The notes: generated from the letters alone by a model not told the origin. A stretch of 64,000 nt of DNA from Plicaturopsis crispa FD-325 SS-3 (GCA_000827205.1 KN832562.1:124001-188000), one strand, 5' to 3'; counted from the stretch's first letter, positions 47,308-59,634 are shown. Made by a program: numbers and translations.

Positions 47308-50300
47308 ATGCCTGACCACCCTACGACATCATGGGAGGCGATGCAGGACGGGAGCGTCTTCTACAGACGACAGCAGCTCTACTCCATTCCTGGTAAACTG
47401 CCAAACCTGTCCGACTATATCATAGCAGGTTGTCGCAATGGAGGTCCATTAGGTGTGTCATAGTTCGCATAGTGACACGGGCGCGTAGTCTTAATTGCTT
47501 CACTCTCGATAGCCCTCATGAGAGACAGCACGAAGCTCGTCGCGTTAGGCCGCGCGACACCTGCTTTCACAAAGTCGCAGATTCAGATATATTCGCCAGC
47601 CGGAGAGGGCCTCTTACTATTCAGTGTGGATACCTCCCTCATTCAGGCTAACACGCTCTACCGACTGATGACCTGTTCTTGCGACAGTGGAACCAAGGAA
47701 ATATAATCCGCTTTGGATGGACGGACGATGAGCGCCTGGTAATTCTCAATGAAGAGGGCGTGTATCGAATTTACGACCTTCAAGGAGAGTACACACAACA
47801 CTCACTGGGCAACGAGGCGGGCGAGATGGGTGTCATTGACGCGCGAATACACGAGAACGGGCTTGTGGCCATTACCGGGTCGTTAACTTTGCTCGAGGTG
47901 AAAGGGTGGACAGGTGGCCGCCCACTCACCTTGGCGAGCGCAGGTGTGCTGTTCGTGTCTCTTTCTTGATCATTCGTGGCTTGACGTACAATCGAAAGGT
48001 CTGAGCGAGCCTCCCGCGGCATGGGCAGTGATTCCTCCCGACCTGACCATCTCACGACACGTCGAGGTTCTCCTTTCCGTCGATTCTACCATATATGCTG
48101 TAGACAACCTGGAAAGTATCGACCAAAGGATATCGCGTGGCCCCTTTTCGCATGTCTCGCCATCTCCCAACGGGAAGTCCTTGGCCTTGCTCACATTATC
48201 CGGAATGCTATGGGTAGTATCAACGGACTTCCAGCGTAGCCTCGCTGAATTTGAAACCAGTGGCACTGGAGGAGACGGCCCTGTACGGCAGGTTGAATGG
48301 TGCGGCAATGACGCGATTCTCGTGACATGGGATTCGCTCGCTTTACTCGTTGGCCCATTTGGAGACACCCTGCAGTATGTGTATTTCTTACATCTGTTCT
48401 TGCACGCGCCTGACCATAGTGCAGATACTTCTACTTCGGGCCTACGTTTGCGGTCACAGAGATTGACGGTGTGCGGATAGTAGGCCCGGATGTATGCGAC
48501 TTGATCCAGAAAGTGCCAGGTAAATCTCTACAGTGACGAGATCGGCTACGAAGGCTGACCATGTTCCTCAGCGTCCACCGTCTCGATATTTAGACCCGGT
48601 TCGACCTCGCCGTCTGCGATTCTCTACGACGCGTGGGATAGCTTTACACGACGCTCCCCCAAAGCCGACGAGAGCATACGTAGCATACGCCCAGAACTAG
48701 CCTCCGCTGTTGACGAGTGCATCGATGCGGCGGGGCAGGAATGGGAGCCATATTGGCAACGCCGCCTTTTGAACGTGAGCATATGACAATGACAGCCTTG
48801 GCCCGAAATTGACTGATCTCGTACGCGCATCTAGGCCGCAAAGTTTGGATTAGGCTTTTTAGACCTGTACAATCCTACCGATTTCGTGAACATGGGGCAG
48901 GCATTAAAAGTCCTCAACGCCGTCCGGTTCTACGAGATTGGGATTCCGCTCACCTATCCCCAGTACGTGCCGCTTAAGTGGTTCTTACCACAACACACTT
49001 ACGATCTTCATTTCCCATCCAATCCTCAGATACAGCCATGCATCCCCTTCGAACCTCATCACGCGTCTGACGTCAAGGAATCTGCATTTACTCGCGCTCC
49101 GCATATCGACATACCTCTCCCTTAAGCCAGACGTGGTACTGAAGCATTGGGCAAGTGCCAAAATTGCGCGGTCTAAAGCAACGGCTGCGGACGGGGAGTC
49201 GGGTAGCGGAGGCGACGACGAGGTCTGCAGGCTCATCGTGGACAAGTTCGAGAAGCTCGGGAACGGGGGTGTCAGCTATGCGGACATTGCAAAACGGGCT
49301 TGGGAGGTCGGGCGCGCAGAACTCGCTACAAAGGTCTGATCAGAACACTAGCCGCAACTCGTCTTGCGACTGCTGATTTTCGCGCGTATAGCTTCTTGAC
49401 CACGAATCACGGGCGTCGGACCAAGTTCCTTTGCTTTTGCAGATGCAGGAGGACCGTTTAGCGTTAGCGAAAGCAGTAGACAGCGGTGACACAGATCTGG
49501 GTATGTTCTTCCGTGGTCTCTACGCCTCCCTCTTACTAACAGCCGTAATTATAGTATACCATGTCCTGTTGCACCTGCACAAACGGTTGCCGCTTGGCAG
49601 CTTCTTCCGCCTCATCGAAGACGGCGGGGCTAGGCTAGCGCCCGCCAGCAAACTCCTCCAGGTATACGCCCGGGAGCAAAATCGTGAGATGTTAAGGGAT
49701 TTCTACTACTCGGATGATAGGCGTGTGGAAAGTGCCGTACTGTCACTTGAGGAAGCCGCGAGGATGACGGTGAGTCTATGCAGCCAAACGGTGCTAGAAG
49801 TACGAAGGGTCGCTGACATGTGGCATCAGGATCCCAATTCAAAGATCACCGCTATAAAGGCGGCGCAGAAATTCTTCTCAGAGGATAAGGAGCGAACCTT
49901 CGAGGCGAAGGTCGGATTCATTTTATGTGTCCCGTGCGCGGGGTTCTAACGCGGACGCCGTGCAGATGATGGATGAAAGTGCCCGTCTCCTTGCTTTCCA
50001 GCAGCAGCTGGAGAAGGACGCGGACGGCAAGATCCCATTCTTTGGACAGAGTGTTAACGAGACTATCCGGACGTGCTTGCTCAATGGCATGGCCAAGAAG
50101 GCAGACAAGATCAAGTCCGATTTCAAGGTCCCTGATAAACGGTATGGAGATGAGTTGAACGTACAGTCTGTGTATTTAGGGGAGCTTCTGTCCTGCAGGT
50201 TCTGGCATGTCAAGCTGCATGCGCTGACAGCGACCCGCGACTTTGAGGGACTAGACGCGTTCGCGCGGTCAAAACGCAGCCCTATCGGCTACGAGCCGTT

Positions 50301-50591
50301 CGTGCGGCACCTCGTCGAGAAAGGTCACCCCAAGGAGGCGGCCGGCTATGTCCAGCGATGCGACACCAGCAAGCGTGTAGACCTATACGTCGAATGCGGA
50401 GAATGGCGGATGGCTGGGAAGGAATGCAAAGAGCGAGGGAACAAGGCCAAGCTTGAGTAAGCGTTATGGGTGCTTGCGATTGTCGATGCAAAACGCTGAT
50501 GGTTGGTACCGTATACAGGGAGCTACGCAGGACATGCCCAAATTCGCTTATACAGCGGGAGTTGGATAATATAGCGGCATCCATGAAGTGA
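47308..50591 (+). CDS. VPS16: HOPS/CORVET vacuolar tethering subunit Vps16
   Basis: Vps16 is a core subunit of the HOPS and CORVET complexes that tether vesicles at endosomes and the vacuole, and it binds Vps33. The product of about 840 residues begins [20 protein letters not shown], the usual start of the family. The N-terminal beta-propeller region includes [20 protein letters not shown] then [20 protein letters not shown], and later [19 protein letters not shown]. The C-terminal alpha-solenoid includes [20 protein letters not shown], then [20 protein letters not shown], and LARMLEQ-like helices. It ends [12 protein letters not shown]-like (text [12 protein letters not shown]). More than ten introns. 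All major blocks are present, and no break was seen. Confidence 0.94.
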
Positions 50592-50667
50592 CCAGAGCGC
50601 GTAGAGAGATCATCGACAGGTATGACGGTCTTGTATCGACCTCCTCCTGCTTTTTCGTGGGCCATTA

Positions 50668-51945
50668 TTATATTTCCTCCTGCCCGTCCCTTTTGTATCG
50701 CTTTATCTGCAAAATTCCTTTTGTGTGTGCTTCCGGTAGTCGCTCTGTAATGTCACGGATCGCATCGTAGAAAGTATTGGGGTTGCTGTCGATCCAAAAT
50801 TGGCATCTCTCCAAGTTGGAAAAGAGGGGTTGTGCGATGAGCTCCGCGAGGTTGTACAATCCGAATGATCCAAGCTGGACGCTGTAGTCGATAGATATTG
50901 TGAATACGAGTTCGCGTATGTGGGGTGAAGCCAGGCGCGAAAGGGCGGCAGTGATCCAGTACGCAGTTGAAGAGTCGGCGTATAGCCTAATGTCATCGAT
51001 GTGCAGATAGCGTAGATGTGTGTTGTGGGATAAATCAAGCTCACGACTATATAGCTCTAAAGGCAACCCATATATTAGCAATTATATTGCATGCAAGTAG
51101 CTGAATAATGCACCTATCGTTCGTAGCACTTCGCCTGTTGTTCGACCTCCAGGGGCGATGGTTAGGTGGGTCAAGACGGGCCCGAGTTTTTGCAGCAGGC
51201 TTATGATACGTTGACCGTCTTCATACTTGATGGGACGCATGTCGTTCTCACTCAAGTCACGCACGCGAAATGTGTGTATAGTAGGCGGTGTCGATTCGGC
51301 GAGAAGCCATGCCAGCAAGTATTCCGCTGTAGAGGCGTCGAAGTCGACACTTCCAAGCCGCGGGGGAGGGGTTCGTACGGGGGTGTCAGAGCTTGACGGT
51401 TTGGCGATGGTGAGGTTCCCGAGCACGATCCTTTCCACGCGATCAAACATGCATATGGAGTCGATGACTTGGTCGAACGATTGAAACTTGGTGTCCCATA
51501 TCTCCAAGGAACGAACAGCAGGGAATTTGGATAGTAGGTGACGACGGTGCTCCGTGGGTAGGTACTTCCACCTTGGTCGTCTAAAGAGAACTGAGTCGAC
51601 GGCGTCGAGGTTTTCTAGGTCTGGAAGTACCCTTTCTATCCATTTCTCCTCATAAGCATGGTGCACCGAACGGGGGCTTGCTTCCGTCAAATCAAGGAAG
51701 CGAATGTACGGGGCGATTGAGCCGATTGTTGGTGGCGCATTCAACAGGTCTAGGAATGCTTTGATGTTATGAGCGTGCAAGGGTTGGTGCTGGTGAAGGT
51801 AATAACGGGCCCTCGGAAGCCATGTTCTGCAGACCAAGCTACAGCGCGCGTATGGTGTAGAAGAAACACTGCCCTCGTAGGTAAGGAAGCATGTCGAAGG
51901 TAGATAATCGATTATCTGGTCCGTTATTTCTGGGGGTAGAGACAT
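50668..51945 (-). CDS. F-box-like / leucine-rich-repeat-type protein of the Agaricomycete expansion
   Basis: The N terminus reads MSLPPEITDQIIDYLP, then CSLVCRTWLPRARYYL, an F-box-like helical motif typical of the very large F-box families of mushroom-forming fungi. The rest has irregular leucine-rich text such as FPAVRSLEIWDTKFQSFDQV, VERIVLGNLTIA and LGPVLTHLTIAPGG. A last exon starts near ELYSRELDLSHNTHLRYLHI and ends KRDGQEEI. One or two introns near 51060-51120. F-box proteins feed targets to SCF ubiquitin ligases; the target here is unknown. These genes evolve quickly, so orthology cannot be judged. It converges on VPS16 with only 76 bases between. Confidence 0.8.
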
Positions 51946-52315
51946 CTCACCGTCTAGACTTTGAAAGCTGTCCGTGTTAGAATCAAACGCGTCAGCGTAT
52001 ACGTCTCCGAGAGTAAGTGCAGTTTTGCCTACCGCTGATATGCTGTACGCGCGCCGCTTTAGTTGCAGGCGTGTTTAGAAAGAGCTTTGGCTACTGTGAT
52101 GGTGGGTGCAGACTCGAAAGCCCGCGGATTTTAGTACGTTTGAAAGTCTAGTATTTAGGGGCTTTGCGGTCCCGACACGGAAATTATTTTTGCCCATCCC
52201 GTGTCGCAGTTTGGTCGCAGTGGACCGTCACGTCAGTTCACTCACTTTCTCCTCGATTTCTCGACGGTTGACAGTCTCCGGTCTGAGTCTCTGGGCATCA
52301 TATCTGGGTCTGCGG
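51946..52315. promoter_or_regulatory. Divergent promoter region (F-box / mL45-like)
   Basis: About 370 bases lie between start codons, with no convincing coding frame. The in-frame stretch before 52316 on the plus strand is open but has no conserved text. Confidence 0.35.
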
Positions 52316-53702
52316 ATGAACGCACGAATACCTGTACAGCTTCTTCAGCCATGTGCACGGCTCAGCACCAGGACACAGTGCGCGCGACTGGGCATCGCGC
52401 GTCTTAACGTCTACTGGGCTACACCTACATCACACTTCCATGCGCACGGGTACGCGACGCAAAGCTCGAAGTCGGGAAGTGGCTCGAGAACTCGTCGCCC
52501 CGTGGCCGCGCCAACTGCAAAGAAAACCGCGCCTGGACAGACGACTACCCAGACGTCACCCGCGACGAGCATACCAGCGCCAACAGCCATCCCCGTACAA
52601 CCAGTCCAAGGGAAACCGAAGACTGCGTCGGAAATAATGCGGGAGAAGAATGCTGCTAAGGGTCAGAAACAGCTGACGGCAGAGGAGCAGCTCGAAGAGA
52701 TGGAGAACCTGGCGAATATACAGAAGGCACACCCATGGCTCGACCCTTGGGCGCAGCCTATCCAAACACTTGGTATGTCGCTTTGTAGGTCTCGTAAATG
52801 GCTCGTGCTGATGAGTCCTGTGTATTTGGGGTGTAGACATCCATGTACCGAAAGCCGGTGCACGTCTCGGCTCCTTGAAAACCTGGATGACCGACTTCCC
52901 TGAGGCGCGCGCACTAGTTGTGGACTGGGTTAAAAATGCCTTGAGGTACCGCACACACCTCCTACACTCTACACCGCATCCTGACAACATGCCCTGGCCA
53001 AACTAGTATGTTTCGCATGGCGCGCGCAAACGCCTTCCCAGGTATCACGACTTCTATGGCGGACCTTCAATGGTTAAAAATATGGAACGTCACCAAAGCA
53101 CGATCTCTGCGCTTGGATGACTGGAATGCTGGAATCCGCACCCATGCTGCTGTGATATATGCGCAAGCTCAGTATGCGTTTGCCAAGTGCGTAGTCCGAT
53201 GCAGTACTCCTTGTCTGGTCTGACTGTGTCTATTATCGTGTTCTCTTACAGGGGGGACAAGACAGAACTGAACAAGCTAACGACCGGGGACTACCAAGCA
53301 CGTATGGCGCGTCTTTTGTCTCAGCGCGCCAAGAACATACGATATGACCTGCGTCTGAGGGCGTCGACGGCTTCTATACTTAGTCTCCGTGCTGCCGATG
53401 CGATTATAACGCGACAGGAACCGCAAATCGGGAACAGGCTCCTTGTACATGCTCTTGTACGCATCGATAGTGTTATGGTGCGGTTCCCTCACTTCTCGCT
53501 GTTGCGTTTTGCGTGTTGCTGAAAGTTGACGCAGGCGTTGAGAGCTTACACAAATCACGGTGTGTTGCTCGACGACAGCGGGAAGCGCGCAGAGGACCAG
53601 AATCCATCCTGGGTCTACAAAGATGTCAAGGAGTACTTCATCTTTGAAAAACGGATGTGGTACGATGGACCATGGGTCATCCGGGAGCAGGTTTATCTGT
53701 GA
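52316..53702 (+). CDS. Mitochondrial mL45/MBA1-like (Tim44-fold) protein
   Basis: The N terminus looks like a matrix presequence, with many Arg and no acids (MNARIPVQLLQPCARLSTRT). After a Thr/Pro-rich linker and a helix (MREKNAAKGQKQLTAEEQLE), the body reads FPEARALVVDWVKNALSMFR, then IWNVTKARSLRLDDWNAGIR. The C-terminal half has a Tim44-like fold pattern: QIGNRLLVHALVRIDSVMAL, then KEYFIFEKRMWYDGPWVIRE. This fits mL45/MBA1, the membrane-facing component that ties the mitochondrial ribosome to Oxa1. Six exons or so, with clean joins. The family is inferred from the C-terminal half. A general Tim44-like protein is the alternative. Confidence 0.72.
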
Positions 53703-54027
53703 ATTCACTAGCCAGATACACCCTACTGCAGGTGGCGTATGCTTGCGTCCGTGCCTAGAGGATAGAATATCTTACAATACAATAGTTCGGCGTCTTGAGT
53801 TGTGTACTCAATATGTGGATGTTCAAATGTCCACTCGCGAGGGTGTGACTCTCCACTATGAACTGCTAGAGCCGACTCGATGTCCAACTCCGATGCCACA
53901 TTCATGAATGATATTCAGACGATGGATACATTCAAAGTTCAAGGCAACTCAGCGGATGACTACTAATCAAACATCCAACCGACTGACACTTGCTTGACTC
54001 TACGCCGAAACCAAAGGCATTGACCGC
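53703..54027. other. Convergent intergenic gap (mL45-like / MIX17)
   Basis: About 325 bases between two 3' ends. I see no gene or repeat. Confidence 0.4.
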
Positions 54028-54646
54028 TCAATAAGGCGCGGCTGCGGCTTGGCACTGCGTAGTATGTCCATGTCAATATAAAGCCCTACGCAGCAGCAGA
54101 GCAGAACACTCACAGCTTTCAGCTGGTCTAGGTACCACGAGCAGCTAGGAAGATCAGCCTTCTCGAGGCACTTGGTGAATTCTTTAACCGCGATTTCTTC
54201 AGTACGCTGCCGAAATCTCGGATGGCATGAAACGTACCCTTAGCCTGACCCTCGCAACTTGCACCAGCAAATTCGCTTCTCTGTGCTTGCACGGGCGCCT
54301 GCTCCTGGACAGGGGCAGCCTGGTTGCCACCGCCACCAAAGAGCATGCTGGAGAGACCGTGACCAATGGTACTGCCTACAGCGACACTGCCGGCAGTAGC
54401 GGCCATCTGCGCAAGCATCCCGGGCTGCTGGGGCTGAGCAGTCTGGGACGCAGCATGTGGAGGTGTGGGTGCAGTCGCTGCGCGCGAGCTAGGAGCAGCG
54501 GATGCAGGAAGAGCAGCACTGTGTGCTCCACGAGTCTGCTGAGAGCTCGCGGCGGGACGCGGGGCTGCGCGGGAACGAGATTGACGCTAAGCGGTAGCAA
54601 TGTTAGATACAATGTGTAGTGTGCACTCTAAAGGACTCACAGCCAT
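54028..54646 (-). CDS. MIX17: Twin CX9C mitochondrial protein Mix17 (CHCHD2/CHCHD10 family)
   Basis: This family resides in the mitochondrial intermembrane space and is imported by the Mia40 disulfide relay. Human members CHCHD2 and CHCHD10 tune respiration and cristae. After a two-codon first exon (MA) the protein reads RQSRSRAAPRPAASS, then the hallmark GMLAQMAATAGSVAVGSTIG, HGLSSMLFGGGGNQ. The C-terminal helices carry CEGQAKEFTKC and CSWYLDQLKAC, exactly two CX9C motifs. It ends CQAAAAPY, the last Cys coming from a short final exon. Three introns; all four cysteines are present. It is divergent from SEC62 with 251 bases between. Confidence 0.96.
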
Positions 54647-54897
54647 AGTTATTATAAGTAGAAAACACGGATACGGCGACGACGATGAAGGTGAAAGTCA
54701 AGAGGCAAGATGCAAGCCAGCAAGTCAGATGCCGGGATTTACGCGTCCAGAAATTTCTCCCGAATCCCGATGCCGTGAGCTGTCGTTACGTAATGTACAC
54801 GCTCTCGAGGCGGGCTGGCGCCAGCGCACAGGCCGATCCCTCATTCCTCTTTCAACTTTCTTCATTCTCGCCGCCAGCTGGGCAGCGTCAGGTCACA

Positions 54898-55847
54898 ATG
54901 TCGACCGCGGAACAGCAGCTGAAGGCGCCCGCAGATATCCTGAATGTCGTGCAGTTCCTGCGGAGCAGCAAGTCGGGCATAAAAATACGGGTCGGCGCGC
55001 TCAACGGGAAGCGTATCGATTATTTCAAGGGTGTGTTTCCATCCTTCATTCACGACGTGCAGCTGAAGCTTATCTGGTTGTGTCTCCGTGGGTGAGGCAA
55101 ATCCGCGGTCAAGGCGTTGCTGTCACCTGCATATGCAAAGCTAAAGAACGTGCCCAAGGTGGAGAGTGAGACGGATGCACACACTGTGCTTCACTCTGTA
55201 ATCCCCTTCGCGTTCTACCTGCGCGTTGAGCGTGGCGCACCATCTGGGTCTTCCTCTTCGTCGCCGAAGGTGTGCGCGTTCCCTTTATTCAATATGTGCG
55301 CTATTGACGTGGTCCCACGCCGCAGACCCTGCAAGTCATCCCAATGCAACTGTTCAAGCCCGATGAATACTACGCGTGGTTCTACGAGGGATCGCAATGG
55401 ACGACGTACGCAGGCGGCGTCGCCATGGTTGCTGTTATGCTCGGCGGCGTGATGTTTCCCCTATGGCCACCCATCATGCGTCTCGGCGTGTGGTATATCT
55501 CTATTGGCATGCTCGGTCTCATCGGTCTGTTCTTCGCCATCGCCATCGTACGCTTCATATTCTACATCATCACCGTCGTCGTCGCCAGCCCGGGAATATG
55601 GATCTTCCCCAAGCTCTTCGCGGATGTTGGATTTGTGAGCCTCCGTTTCTCTCGCTAACCCGCCGCCTGCTTACCTTGGCATGCTTGATAGGTCGAGTCA
55701 TTTATTCCACTATGGGAATGGGATTTGCCCAAGAAAAAGACAAAGAAGAAGGGCAAGAAGGAGAAATCCAGCGCGAACGGTGGCGGAGCATTCATTGAAG
55801 AGGTCGCGGATGCATCGCCGACTACACCGCCTACAGAGGAGACGTGA
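54898..55847 (+). CDS. SEC62: Translocation protein Sec62 (ER post-translational translocon)
   Basis: Sec62 works with Sec63 at the Sec61 channel to drive post-translational import into the ER. The product starts MSTAEQQLKAPADILNVVQF, then GIKIRVGALNGKRIDYFKG, the conserved N-terminal domain. Text QVIPMQLFKPDEYYAWFYEG precedes two membrane helices (GGVAMVAVMLGGVMFPLWPP, then IGMLGLIGLFFAIAIVRFIF). A basic C terminus follows, with the typical cluster WEWDLPKKKTKKKGKKEK and a Ser/Thr/Glu tail. The last exon begins after DVGFV at a GTGAGC donor. About four introns. All family hallmarks are present. Confidence 0.95.
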
Positions 55848-56008
55848 TCCGCTCGACGGGCATACTTAGTGAATAGACATTCCACATATTTTTTACTTAC
55901 TTCCTCGTCGTGCATGATGTTATTGTATGGATCGCGCCACACTGCATAGTTTCGCTCTATCGTCCCAATCCCGCCCACACGGGATAGCTATCGGCTGATT
56001 ATTGAACA

Positions 56009-57784
56009 TCAAGGTGTCGACTGCAATCCCCGCACGCGTTCGAGACGACCTATACGCTTCAGCGCGACGCTAGCCTCGTGCGCGACATCCCCCATTTCGC
56101 CGCCCGCCCGCTGCGCGGCTGTGCGGGCGTGTGTGAAGAGTAGTCGGGCGGCAGCAAAGTCCGAAGATGCCTATCACGCAGTGAGGGTACCGCCCAAGAG
56201 GAGAGATTGATAAACAGGTACCTCTTTGAGCATTCCGAGGTTGAACAGAACCACCACTAGTGCGACACTGCATGCCTCGCATGCGGCTGCGGCACCCTGC
56301 AGTGCAGGCAGCACATTGGCGTCATTACCACCACCTTCGCCTGGGTTTGGCCGAGACGGGAGGACGTCAAAGCCGGGCAAACGTACTCCCGTGGCGCCCT
56401 GGAGCACGCCCAAAGCACGCAGTGCCCATGATTCCGCCTGTTCATGCGTAGGTGTGGCACTGCTGGGAGACGGCGCCGACGAAGAAGGTGGGGGTGCTGC
56501 ATTGGCAAGCAATGCCGACAGATCTGCCATCAGCTGAGCGGCTAGATGTGAAATGTCAGCCGTGGCGTAGAAAGTTTCGGGGAAAAGTGAAGGAAAGAGA
56601 CCTCGACATTTCTCCTCTACCCCTGGGCCTTTTCCTAATACTCCTTGTCCTGAAGATGGCGGTAATAATATGGATATGGCTTGGAGGTACAATGGCACCG
56701 CGTACCTGTAGGCACATGGTCAGTACTTTTAAAGCGCAAGCCTCGTCTAGACTACGAGCAGTGCAGCTAGAAGAGTAGAGAAAGGAAATGACGAACTCAA
56801 TTCTGCCTACTCGGGCGTAAAATGCACCGAGAGCATGCAACGGCGCACCTATATCGGTCTCGTTTGCCCATGACGGGAGGCCTAGTCCAGTGTGGGCGCT
56901 ATCACCGTGGACAGATTTTGAAGGCACTGAGGGCGACGACTCTGTGGAGGGAGAGCGGGTAAGTCGAAGCACCTCCGTCGCGGCCCACGATCGCCACCGT
57001 TCCTCGATAGCGGGTGGGAGCGAGTGCATCTCGGACAAGTCCCCGAGTTTGTGAGCCAGCGCCACAGCGCGCATGCGTGTCTCACGATCAGTAGCTGGCT
57101 TGACCTCTATGGCTGATTTGGCAGCAGACGAGACACTTGGAGAGGCGGTGTTGTTAGACGAATGTTCACTATTTGATACCGAGGCACTGGTGCCAGGGGA
57201 GGCAATGCGTGCCCACGCATCCTCTAGTGTAGCATATGCCTCCTCTGGTCGCCCATCCTTTTCGAGGACGTCTGCGAGGGAGACGGCAATCCCGGAACGT
57301 TGGATGTGCGACAGTTCCGGGATGCTGTGCGATGTATCATACGCTCTTCAATTAGATATGTGAGATAAAACGGTGACCAATGATACAATTTGAGCCCTAC
57401 CGTTCCAAATATCGTGACGCAAGCTTGAAATCATCCTGTTGTTTTGCTTTTATGCCTGCTCTCAGATCGCCGCGTATAGTTTCGGGCCACTGTGTCAACG
57501 TCCCGTAAAAATCATACCTTCATTTTAAGACACGTTAACGAGGATAAGTAGCCAAAAGAGTTGGATACTAACAGGCCGTACGCAGTGGTACCGATTCCGA
57601 GGACGAGGAGAGCGCCGAAGAGGGTGGAAACTTTGGACTTTCCACGCGTCTTCGAGCGGGCATTTTCGCTAGGACCATCGGCGGTTGACAATCTTAGACT
57701 GTGGGTTAGTAGTGGAGTCCTTTTGATGAGTTTACATGGACGAGCAGCTGCGGCCATCATTCGCGTTCGCGTTGAAAGTGCCAT
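56009..57784 (-). CDS. Mitochondrial TPR protein, MGR3-like
   Basis: The N terminus is a likely presequence (MALSTRTRMMAAAARPCKLI) and is followed by one membrane helix (VSTLFGALLVLGIGTTAYGL). The body then shows TPR-like helices: AGIKAKQQDDFKLASRYLER, RSGIAVSLADVLEKDGRPEE, YATLEDAWARI, APLHALGAFYARVGRIEYAV and LYLQAISILLPP. The end has FNLGMLKEASSDFAAARLLF and ALKRIGRLERVRGLQSTP. This layout (presequence, one anchor, TPR) fits yeast Mgr3, an adaptor of the i-AAA protease Yme1. That is inference: TPR repeats are common and no unique signature was seen. Ser/Pro-rich inserts sit between repeats. About four introns. Confidence 0.6.
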
Positions 57785-58324
57785 GGCGGATGAGAGGAAG
57801 GAGGCAACGGTGAACTTAACGCGCGCCGGATGTGGGTTCTAGCCACTAATTACTGAATATGGAAATATCATTGCCTTTCTGGGTCCAAGTTCAGCTTCGA
57901 AGTAATACTAAGATGCCTCCAGTGGTCCTTCGCCGTGGTCCTTCGCCGTGGTTTTCCTCTAGGCTTGAGACACAGCATTGGGAAGGCTTTGAGCTAGGTT
58001 GATAGGCGCATGCATCATTGCGGGCATGTGATTGAGAGGTAATGTATGTAGAGTATTACATGTGTACGGTAAGTTTGGAAGATGTGTATGTGAAGTCAGT
58101 CCGGTGTAAGTAAGTACTAGCGCTCATCTATGTGGTGAACGGAATGATTCATCTAAGTAGTATGGATGGTAGGAGGGTTATATGTTACAGAAAATGCATG
58201 CGAGATATGGTTTGGTCCTTAGTTTAATGGCATAAGCATAGACGTACGGGGCGGCTGAGGAAGTAGTATGAGCACGAAGTGTGTAGAGAAGGAGGCAGAG
58301 AGGACTCACGAACGAGCTCAGAGT
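57785..58324. other. Tandem intergenic gap (MGR3-like / terpene synthase)
   Basis: About 540 bases between two minus-strand genes: the promoter of the TPR gene and the 3' end of the terpene synthase. A short direct repeat (ggtccttcgccgt, twice) lies at about 57923-57950. Otherwise nothing is supported. Confidence 0.4.
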
Positions 58325-59634
58325 CTATGCACGGGGGAGAAGATTGACGATCCTTGTTTCCTTCACCTCCAAGCCGTCCTTGCCGAAATACCGCTCGCTC
58401 TCGAAGCTGATACGTTTTCCGTCAGCATTTCGGTCTCCAAACCAAGGGGAGCACCATAAATGCTTACCTCCAGTGCAAGCTACCAACAATCCAGTATGCG
58501 AGGCCATCGACATAGGTGGAGACATCCTTGTCAATCTCAGCGCCCCACGAAGGAAGGTTGCTCCTGTCGCGGTTGAAGCGGTCGATGGAATCCTTGCAAA
58601 GAACACCAACGAAATCGACAGCAGCCTGGAGGTCGATGCCCTGCTCGTTCATGACTACCACGATCATATTGTGTGTGTCACCCTTCGACTGTTCAACGTT
58701 GTACGAGAAGATATCCTGAAGCAGGAGGAAGAACGCAAATTAGCATACATGCGTGTCATTAGATATAGGTAGAGTGGACGAACATTAGACCAGGTGACAA
58801 GGTCATTCGCAGCCTCTCCGAGACTGCGAATGAGCGGGTGGTCCATGACATCATCCGGGATGTCAAGGTTGTTCGCATACTCAATGAGTGCCCAGCACGG
58901 CTTGCACCCACTGGTATCCCTGCGCTGCGCGATGTATGATGCCAGATCAGGGATCGCGCCCGTGTCGCGGTCGAGAGCCTGCTGTGCGACGGCCTGGAAG
59001 AAGAAATCAAAGGTCTCGATGAAACGCTGCTGGGCGCCAGGGGCAGCGGTCTGGATGAGGCGCTTCCAATAACTATGCACCGATTAGATACAACACTGAG
59101 GAGGACAGGAAGGAACACGTACTGTCTGGTCATCTTGGCGACCCGGGCAGAGGAGTACGATTGAGTGGGGTGGTAAAGCGCGTTCATGACAGCGTCGGCA
59201 GTGGTCTTAGTGCTGCGCGTATCCATGTCATCCGACAAATTGTCCAAGTGGAAGAGATAGCTATGATAGTACGAGTGAGTATAGGGTTAAAGTAGATAGC
59301 GTAAAGGTAAACTGACTTCATGAAGTCGCAGCAGACGCGGAGTTGATTGTAGTCCGCGTCGGGATCTAATACGCAGGACACAGAGTTAACATGGCAGCGC
59401 CACCCACAGAGTATAAAGGTACGCACAGCACATGGAGGTGAGGAAGCCAGCCTTGAGACCATGGAACGCCTTACGCTTTTTCTCACTGAGGTTGTCACCG
59501 CGGAAGAGCCATTCCTTCGATGTAACAGAGGCCTCCTCGTTATGAGGGTTGACCTTGATCTTGAACGTGCAATGCGAGACGAGGTCGGGGATGATGATCT
59601 TGGTCGGGGCGGTGGTGGAGATGAGGCCGGGCAT
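58325..59634 (-). CDS. Sesquiterpene synthase (class I terpene cyclase)
   Basis: Class I cyclases turn farnesyl diphosphate into sesquiterpenes. The product of about 350 residues begins MPGLISTTAPTKIIIPDLVS, as in many basidiomycete synthases. The aspartate-rich motif is DDMDT at residues 96-100 (text LFHLDNLSDDMDTRSTKTTA), and the second Mg motif is NDIFSYNVE at about residue 228. The C-terminal Arg-Tyr pair sits in FESERYFG. The helix LGEAANDLVTWSNDIFSY matches the family well. The minus strand has a TATAAAA box about 95 bases before the start, at plus 59727-59733. Six or so introns. The product cannot be predicted. No P450 or prenyltransferase lies beside it, so it may stand alone. Confidence 0.93.

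Noticed and set aside
57923-57950. Short direct repeat as a target-site duplication or minisatellite
   Set aside because: Only two adjacent copies of about 15 bases, with no element between. Too little to name.
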